Shown: piece by piece, positions 56,959 to 64,000 of the stretch | Numbering within the stretch: position 1 is the first letter of the stretch | Layout of the letters: each line of letters starts with the position of its first letter | From: Bufo bufo | Taxonomy: Eukaryota; Chordata; Amphibia; Anura; Bufonidae | Direction: 5' to 3' | Length of the DNA stretch: 64,000 nt | Assembly (NCBI RefSeq): GCF_905171765.1 | Contig: NC_053390.1 | Span: 329,628,294 to 329,692,293 of the forward strand | The notes under the pieces: model-generated | Seen by the model: only the letters and a program-made list of their open reading frames with translations | What the model was told of the DNA's origin: nothing | The model's database searches: none | Position numbers and translations under genes: made by a program

Positions 56959-57845
56959 ATATTTTTCTGAAGTATTTACCTTGGCATCTGAAATTGCATT
57001 GATCCTTATTTGCAGTTTCTACATCTATAAATAAGAGAGACTCGGTCTGTGCTCGGTCTCGGATGCTTTATAATAGTAAAGCAGTATTTAAATAGTAAAC
57101 AGCTTGGAGAAGATGGTAGATGGGATTTTTCCCTTGACGGTTTGGAGTAGTAACATATGTATGAAGCATGTATGAACCTTCATGCATTTTTAAAAGTGTC
57201 TATTCCCTTATTTGAAATCAGGATGCATTTGTGTCTGCGACTAAGAGCGGTTGCTATAGCAACTCCTTCCCCTGCTCGCTGCCCACTGAATTCACCGTAC
57301 AGTTCACTCTCTGCATCGTCAAGAACCCAGTAATCACCTCCTCTGCTGCAGCTATTATGTTCTGCATGTAGCAGAACCTATGGTGCTCTCCTATAGATTT
57401 ATCCTCAAACATAGAAATCTTTTCCTAAACATATCCAAAACCATGTATTTCACTCTCTATGCATATGGATGTGCAGATGTCACACCATTTTTACTATCCA
57501 AAGGCAAATTATGAGTGAAGATGTTCCCTATTATTTAGGCAGGATGCAAGAAAACTCAAAACAATTAGACTCAGCTGAAGCATGCTGGCATTTAGAATGG
57601 TGGCCACTCATTGCCTTCTGGACTCCCTGCCAAATGGTAGCATGAAATGCTGTAACTGTTACAATGCGGATATGGATCAGCTGTGCCACTTTAACAGATT
57701 TAGCTTGAGGATACTCCTAAGGACATTATCTACATGGCTCCCTATACAGGGATCTGGACTTTGCTGCAGGAAAAGCACTAGGCTGCGATCTGTTGGATTA
57801 GTCTCTCTTCAAATCGATTGGAGCACCGAGGGATCAGAATACAAA
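56959..57845. other. Unassigned interval
   Basis: No recognisable gene or repeat end. Contains gtctgtgctcggtctcgg (57047-57064), faintly like a BED-hAT tip, but too weak to call. Confidence 0.3.
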
Positions 57846-58335
57846 TAAAACGTGGTCAGGGAACGGCCAAGGTCAGGGCAAGATAAGTTCATGCAATCTG
57901 ATAAAAAGTCCAAGGTCAGAGTGGACAGCTCAGAGTCAGAACAGAGATCAGGCAGAGGTCAGGTCAGGCAGTGAAGGTCAAATCTGGGAAACAGGCAAAA
58001 GTTGGTAAATGGGCAGACAAACCTAGAACAGAACACTTTTGCAAGACACTAGCAGACTAGTACCTATTGCTCAGGCACAGGGAAAAGTGCCTTAAGAACC
58101 CCAGTGTGGCCTGCCTTAGGCTGGGGAAGTTTAGAGTGCAAGTGCTGGCCCTTCAAGAGCTAGAGGGCTGCTCTAGTGGTTGGAGAGGAAGGCTGGTGGG
58201 TCTAAATAGCTGGAGAATAGGAGCAGGGGGAGCAGGTGAGCAGAGCAACACCCATACCTGCCAGAGAGAGCATCCATTCAGCTTTACATGGAAGCTGACT
58301 GAGCCTTTTAACCTATCGCACTTGTCCAATTGATT
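57846..58335. repeat. Purine-rich interspersed repeat candidate (gtca/aggtca-rich)
   Basis: Many short direct motifs (aaggtcagggca, aaggtcagagtg, agaggtcaggtcagg, gaaggtcaaatc) occur between 57855 and 57990. The style recalls untranslated leaders of frog retroelements, but no long terminal repeat or coding domain is visible. Confidence 0.35.
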
Positions 58336-59414
58336 CAGTAATTGTAGATATGAATCATACCAGCTCTAGCAGTCCAGCTTAGTTCCACAAAATATGGTTC
58401 TGCTGGCTGGAGTTCCAGCTCTTCTCACTGCTCAGACTTCCTGAGAAGAGAACTACCATCGGAAAAACCCTTTAATACAGGGTTTAGGATTACAAGCGTC
58501 TCTTGGGTTTTTGTTCCTCCTCATTTGTTTTTTGTCTACTTTCTTCTCTCCTCTCTTCACCGCTTCCAATATACTCTATATTCCTTTATATACATAATAT
58601 ATCATCCAGGGGCTGTGTCAAAATGGATCCAGCTACTGTTTTCACTCTGCATGGTCAATGTAGTACCACGGGCAGTTATTCAAATAAATGGCCGACCATG
58701 TAGCACATAGAAGAGTGTGGAATGCCCTCTATGATGTGTCCATACATCCTAAAAGGGCATATGGAAAGACATTGTCTTCATGTATAAAGTAGATATAATA
58801 ACACAGTATATTTATATGACAATATATTTACAGGTTTGTTTTATTTTTTTACTTACAGAGATCTTGACATTAGGTGAGCAGTTTACACTATGTGGAAGAT
58901 ATACTTGTATATAGTGCGGGCAGGACAGTATGGAGTAAGGTGTTAGTACAGTATACATCTTTATGGCTATAGAGAGCTAAGAGCTCATACTCCATAACAG
59001 ATTAATGTAAATTAAGGCAATTTCCCTTTACACTTATTAATGGGACCAGATGTGCTGTAAGCCCTTACAATACCCTGACGTACATTCACACTCCATTCCT
59101 TAATGTAACCAGCTGTCCTTATGGCAGACTGAGCACTTGCACTCTACATTCCTACAATGGGCCAACATAAGCCGTCATCTTGTATGGTGCATGAAGCCAA
59201 CTCCTCAAACTGCATCTTCTCTCATTACAGAATGTGTGAATCAAGTAAACCAGTTGCCAATGGCCAGAGAGCCAGATAATACACGGGGCCCCTGAACCAC
59301 ATGTGACTCACATCCACTTGTTTGTAGCAGGTCTAAGAAGTGCATTGGAGTTAAATGTGACAAATTAAATTAGAGACGCATGCCTCTTAATACATTTGGC
59401 TATTCTAATATTTT
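58336..59414. other. Unassigned, with a T2-like end near 58468
   Basis: gaaaaaccctttaa at 58462-58475 resembles a T2 right end (compare 62453-62466). The rest shows no recognisable feature. Confidence 0.3.
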
Positions 59415-59674
59415 TATTTTATTTATTTTATGCACTTATATAGCGCTACTTTATTCCGCAGGACTTTACAGACATTAGCATCAAGCAGGGGCGTACATAG
59501 AAATCACTGGGCCCCATAGCAAGAATCTAAATTGGGCCCCCATTCCCCGTTTATAGCCCCTCCCACTACCCATTCCAGGCCTCTCTCTTTGTTCCATGAA
59601 CTATGCTTGCTGCTGCATTTTATAATTTATGCATCAGGGCCGGATTGGGATTACAAAACAGCCCTGGCACACAA

Positions 59675-60250
59675 AAGAGGTATAATAGATGCAGTGTGTA
59701 CAGATGTATAGTGTACACAGCAGTGTACTGTTATGTGAGGTATGAGGTATAATAGATGCAGTGTGTACAGATATATAGTATATATAGCAGTGTACGGATA
59801 TATGAGGTATAATATATGCAGCGTGTACAGGTATATAGTATATACAGCAGTGTACTGATATGTGAGATACGAGGTATAATAGATGCAGTGTGTATAGATT
59901 TATAGTACATACAGCAGGTACTGATATGTGAGGTACGAGATATAATAGATGCAGTGTGTACAGGTATATAGTAAATACAGCAGTGTATGGACGTGAGGTA
60001 TGAGGTATAAATTATAGCTCGTACCTCACATATCAGTCCACTGCTGTAAATACTATATATCTGTACACACTGCATCTATTATACCTCGTACCTCACATAT
60101 CAGTACCCTGCTGGATATACTATATATCTGTACATATTGCATCTACGGTATAATACTGTGTAATATATGCAGTGTGTGTATGTATATATATATATATATA
60201 CAGAACAGTGTATTGATGTGAGACATACAAGGTATAATACTGTAGATGCA
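59675..60250. repeat. Minisatellite of about 60-66 bp with an inverted block, inside the hAT element
   Basis: The unit gaggtataatagatgcagtg tgtacagatatatagtatat acagcagtgtactgatatgt repeats about five times on the plus strand to 60007. It then appears inverted at about 60010-60135 (cctcacatatcagtccactg, tgcatctattatacctcg). Forward sequence resumes after. Confidence 0.9.
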
Positions 60251-60485
60251 GTGTTTACAGAAATATGTGGTCAGTTTTACATTATGGTCACTGTGTGAAG
60301 TACATGAGGTAGTGGTCACTGTAACTGTCTGAAGTATTATACATGAGTGTGCAATGAGTAAAAACAGGGCATGGGGGGGGGTAAATGATGAGAAGTGGAG
60401 GACCTCCTCTTACCACTCCATTCCAGTCTGTATAGATCAATGCAGAGCTGATTGTGAATTTTTAATACTTGCTGTTAGTGGTTGA

Positions 60486-60715
60486 AGGACCTGTGATGAT
60501 GTCATCACAGGTCCTGGCAGATGTACCTTTCAAACCTAGGAACTACATAATTTTTGGTGCAGTTCCTTTGCTAGATCCTGCAGGACCTGTGATGTTGAAG
60601 ATGATGTCATCACAGATCCTGGCAGATGCACTGTTCTAACCTGGGAACTACACTTTAAACTGTGCAGTTCCCTTACAGGACCTGTGATGACATCATCAAA
60701 GGTCCTTTAGCTTTA
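60486..60715. repeat. Triplicated aggacctgtgatgatgtcat motif
   Basis: The near-palindrome ggacctgtgatgatgtcatc acaggtcc (60490) recurs with changes near 60582 and 60675. Each is followed by tggcagatg or a gcagttcc stretch, a roughly 95-bp degenerate tandem unit with CRE-like cores. Confidence 0.8.
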
Positions 60716-61010
60716 GAAAGATAGACAGGAGCAATTAGGGGCGGGGCCTCTCCTCCACTCTTCCTCACGGGCCCCATAGCAGCTGCGTGGTCTGCCTATA
60801 TGGTAGGTACGCCACTGGCATCAAGCTGTCTCTAATGGGGCTCACAATCTAAGTTCCCTATCAGTATGTCTTTGGAGTGTGGGAGGAAACCGGAGTACCC
60901 AGAGGACACCCACATAAACGCGGGGAGAACATACAAACTCCATGCAGATGTTGTCCTTGGTTGGTTTCGAACCTAAGGCCCCAGTGCTGCAAGGCACCAT
61001 TGTTCTAGTG

Positions 61011-61639
61011 ACAGATATTGAAATCAATGCCTGCTATCAGGTGAAGATTTGCACTGTGATTTGCACCGATTTGTGCCATAATTTGTGACCTTTTTTATGC
61101 TGCAAAACTGGCAGAAATCAATCAACAACTTCACCCTAAAGAGTCTACAATAAAAAGAAAATGTTGTCACCCCTGATTATATGGCTTGCATGTCTTATAG
61201 CAGTGCCAGATATTTCTCACAATGGTTGTTTATAGTTCAAAATAAATTTATTCTTGCATAGTACTGCCAGTGTCAGACTGTAAAGGACACATCCCTAAAT
61301 GGTAACACCCAGTTGGACATTTTTTGCACAGAAGAATGGCACAATATAGGTTTATGAGAATAGATGCTGCAGAAGTGTTATTGCATGGGGAATTCAAGGA
61401 GTTGTGGTAGTGACAGGTCCTATTTAAGACCATAAACAAAAACTGTTTGTGTTTTATTTTTTAGAAGCTCCTATATTCTCTGACAATCAAGTGAAAATAG
61501 AAGTGCAAATTACATTGCAAGCAGACCTGCTCAAAAAATGTTGATCATTTTAAAATGACACATGCAGGGTAACGGATTTAGCATCCATCTGTCAATCCTA
61601 TTACCAAGGAGTAATCCGAGACTTCATTATTGATCTAAT
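61011..61639. other. Unassigned interval
   Basis: No recognisable gene or repeat end. Confidence 0.3.
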
Positions 61640-62466
61640 CAGTGGGGGTCTGACACCAGGCACCGCTGCCAATCAGCTGTTTGAAGAGGTCGCTGCACTA
61701 CGGTAAGGCTACTTTCACACTAGCGGCACGGACCTCCAGCAGGCTGTTCAGTCGGGTGAACAGCCTGTCAGATCCGTCCTGCCGCTAGTGAACGTGTGCC
61801 CCTGGACTGCTGCTCCGTCCCCATTGACTATAATGGGGGTGGGGCGGAGTTCCAGCGGAGGCACGGCGAGAGGCTGCCAGAATAAATGTCGGACATGTCG
61901 TAGTTTAGCCTCTCGCCGTGCTCTGCCATGCCTCCGCCAGAACTCCGCCCCCGCTCCTATTATAGTCAATGGGGACGGAGTGGCAGTCTGGGGGCACATG
62001 TTCACTAGCGGCAGGACGCATTCGGCAGGCTGTTACGGCGGAGGTCCGTGCCGCTAGTGTGAAAGTAGCCTAAGCGCTGTGGCCTACTTACTTCAAACCG
62101 AGTACAGTGTCATACATGGTATAGAAGCTGTGCTTGGTACTGCAGCCCAGGCCCATTTTTAATACCTCAAAGCACTGTGACCTTTTCCTAAGCCATGTGA
62201 CGCCATGTTCATCGCTCACATGGTCTATTTGCATCTCAGTCCCATTCAAGTGAATAGGCCTGGGATGCAATACCAAGCACAGCCACTATGCAACGTATGG
62301 CGCTGTGCTTGGTATGCTGGGAGGATGCTGCAAAACTTACCGGAATTCACATCCTCTTCAATGAGCTGATCAGTGGTGATGTCAGATGAACCCCCAATGA
62401 TTAGATATTGATGACCTATCCTGAGGACAGGTCATCAATATTCTACTTCTGGAAAAACCGCTTTAA
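61640..62466. mobile_element. T2-like repeat split by a foldback element
   Basis: The right end ggaaaaaccgctttaa and the preceding gacaggtcatcaatat match the end at 5609-5660. The left portion (gtgggggtctgacaccaggc) belongs to a common frog repeat. The precise left terminus is not visible. The halves are separated by 61704-62073. Confidence 0.5.
61704..62073. mobile_element. Foldback MITE, 370 bp, nearly perfect arms
   Basis: The left arm taaggctactttcacactag cggcacggacctcc mirrors the right arm ggaggtccgtgccgctagtg tgaaagtagcctaa. The arms continue inward over ttgactataatgggggtggg and its partner at about 61945-61972. No clear 8-bp duplication was found, so the superfamily is open. The tips are shared with 12213 and 6373. 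Confidence 0.9.
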
Positions 62467-63049
62467 CTGCTAAAAGCATACTGCATATTGTACAAAAATG
62501 CATACAATTAAGAACAGCATAATTACCCATATCAACCAATCAAGGAAATTTATCACGCAGTTCAAGAACATGAAAGAAAGCATTTGATAGCTTGATGCCT
62601 ATTATCATCTCATTTTCACTAGGCTTATCTGTCTGTCCAGGTCACTGGAGGTAATACAATAGCAGCTATGTGACATCATGTTTTAATCATCTGATTTCCC
62701 AATTTTCTCATCTTTATTATCAGTTGAACAGTTTGGCTAGTCTACCTGAAATATAAGAGAGGAGAGGAAATGGACGGTGTTCTCTGGAGAGTCACGGCCC
62801 AGACACAAGTCCATATTAAAATATTGTATTCACAATACCAGATGTGTAGAACAACCTAATGTAAAGAGAAGAATAGTCCTACGGAAAAGAGCTGGCTTAT
62901 ATTATTGCCAGCAATCAAACAGTTAATAATGGCTGTACCTTTACAGCTCCTTACTCATGTTGAAGTTGTCATGCTTACTATGTAGTAACTATTTCTTGGA
63001 ACAAATAGAACTATAATATAAAAAAACAATCTAACAAACTTGTTGGGTT
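62467..63049. other. Unassigned interval
   Basis: AT-rich, no recognisable gene or repeat end. Confidence 0.3.
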
Positions 63050-63170
63050 GTGGCCAGATCTCTGCCCGTCCCCAGGACGGCATTCGTGTAGCTTCCGGCA
63101 ATGCCGGCTGCTCCCTGCCAGGACAGGCTGCTGGATCTCCCGAACGCCAGTGTAAAACTAGCCCACAGAG
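63050..63170. repeat. GC-rich MITE remnant
   Basis: Contains ctgccaggacaggctgctgg and ccggcaatgccgg and resembles the island at 33545-33735 (cctggcagggacagatcc; gcaggttgttcc). Ends are unclear. Confidence 0.4.
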
Positions 63171-63689
63171 TTGGCAACCAGAATTTTTCTTCTTTCTGGA
63201 CAACTTATGCCCAAATCACGGACATCCAACATTTTTTACGGACAAATTGGAAAACGATTATGAATGATGAAGAATATACGTAATCCATGTCTATAGCTCC
63301 ATATAGGGATAAGAACTCATTACCAGCATTTACTGTGAGCTCTAAAATGGTGATAATTAATTACCACCAAAATAATCTAGTCAAGCACCACCAGCCTAAA
63401 AAAAAATCACAGATACATCTTAACGGACACAGTAAAAATAGTCACCTATTTTCGCAGAGTGTCCAGGAATTTCCGGACAGTTGGCATTGCAACCCTGCTT
63501 GCCTAGCACAACTAAAAATTATTGAGGTACTTTAATATTCATAATTGTAGAAAAGAAGAGAACCTTCAATTACTTAGTGACCAACATAATAACATAACGG
63601 TCTGTAAAAGCCAAAGCCTGGGACCGAAGGTGCTGGAGAAGATGCTGGTTTGTGAATGTTAGGATAACCTGCTGGGGAAGGTTCTGTCT
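63171..63689. other. Unassigned interval
   Basis: No recognisable gene or element end. Confidence 0.3.
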
Positions 63690-63982
63690 TTGGTATCATG
63701 CACACGACCGTATTTTGTTTCCGAGTCCGTTCCGTTTTTTTTGCGGATAGGATGCGGACCTATTCATTTCAATGGGTCCTCAAAAAACGCGGACAGCACA
63801 CCGTGTGTCCGCATCAGTATGTCCGTTCCGTTGCTCCGCAAAAAAAATAGCGCATGCCCTATTTTTTTCTAGTTTGCGGACAAGGATAGGCATTATTACA
63901 ATGGATCAGCAAAAAAAACGGATCCGCCATACGGAACGTCATCCGTTTTTTTTGCGGACCGCATGTAGCCTTTTCTGCATGG
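63690..63982. repeat. Foldback repeat rich in ccgtttttttgcgga units
   Basis: The left end catgcacacgaccgtatttt and the far part cggaccgcatgtagcc frame several internal pairs such as gttccgttttttttgcgga (63729-63747) and catccgttttttttgcgga (63940-63958) with aaaaaaaacggatccgcc between. This is a common frog foldback type; termini are approximate. Confidence 0.6.
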
Positions 63983-64000
63983 ACAGCTTTAGTCAGGCAC

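Larger units (their letters stand above)
59486..60817. mobile_element. hAT-type non-autonomous element, 1,332 bp, exact 8-bp target duplication
   Basis: gcatcaag flanks it exactly at 59478-59485 and 60818-60825. The tips are CAGGGGCGTACATAG and, reversed, CAGTGGCGTACCTACC, and both subterminal parts carry gggccccatagca. The interior is a minisatellite and a set of tgatgtcatca-containing repeats. No transposase. Confidence 0.93.
59415..61010 (+). repeat. Old interspersed repeat split by a hAT element
   Basis: The left part reads tatatagcgctactttattc ... ctttacagacatta. The right part continues at 60818 with atggggctcacaatctaa, gtgtgggaggaaaccggagt and ggggagaacatacaaactcc. This string is a well-known repeat in fish and frog genomes, but I cannot name its family with certainty. 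It is interrupted by 59486-60817. Confidence 0.75.

Noticed and set aside
57047..57064. Possible 5' tip of BED-hAT copy 2 beyond the Ngaro-like element
   Set aside because: gtgctcggtctcgg resembles the tip but lacks the terminal acta, and the sequence around it does not match copy 1.
57846..58335. Possible retroviral or Gypsy-type untranslated leader
   Set aside because: No long terminal repeats, primer-binding site or gag/pol frame could be found; kept only as a repeat candidate.
1..64000. tRNA, rRNA, snRNA or microRNA genes
   Set aside because: No tRNA-like cloverleaf with A and B boxes and no rRNA or snRNA signature was recognised by eye; hairpins present are explained by foldback transposons.

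Overview
This window looks like intergenic DNA from an anuran amphibian (a frog or toad). It is AT-rich, has no operons, and carries no protein-coding host gene that I can recognise. It is packed with a transposon mix typical of frog genomes: TTAA-flanked foldback elements beginning TTAAAGGRR (the T2 MITE superfamily described from Xenopus), many hAT elements with 8-bp target duplications, four Tc1-like elements, CR1-type and L1/Tx1-type LINE fragments, a Ngaro-type tyrosine-recombinase retrotransposon, and probable Penelope-like sequence. The species cannot be decided from the sequence.

Layout. 1-2.9 kb: a CR1-type LINE endonuclease running off the left edge, two hAT MITEs, and a 5'-truncated L1/Tx1 LINE inserted in an old Tc1 relic. 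2.9-9.1 kb: mostly unassigned, with scattered T2 ends. 9.1-10.9 kb: a three-level nest of foldback and hAT elements. 12-24.9 kb: T2 MITEs, one complete but dead Tc1 element (16.7-18.3 kb), a scrambled Tc1 copy with a recent 678-bp tandem duplication (20.6-22.2 kb), and hAT foldbacks. 25.85-34.24 kb: a deep nest, T2 MITE > Tc1 > probable Penelope-like insert > 4.8-kb BED-finger hAT transposon plus a 697-bp T2 palindrome. 34-47 kb: smaller MITEs, a roughly 830-bp TATC microsatellite with higher-order structure, a 263-bp near-perfect palindrome, and several unique-looking stretches that may hold conserved non-coding elements. 47.3-57 kb: a 29-bp minisatellite, then a second BED-hAT element on the minus strand, then a 4.8-kb Ngaro-like element with split direct repeats that keeps gag-like and recombinase remnants but no reverse transcriptase. 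57-64 kb: a hAT element with perfect target duplications inside an older interspersed repeat, and more foldbacks.

The genes are all transposon-derived, and every one long enough to judge carries stops, frameshifts or lost catalytic residues. The autonomous elements probably relate to the MITEs around them: the two BED-hAT copies share terminal sequence with several short foldbacks. Insertion boundaries with target duplications allow a relative chronology. I see no new cellular system; the points of interest are the nesting, the element-borne minisatellites, the rearranged Tc1 and the reverse-transcriptase-less Ngaro-like element.
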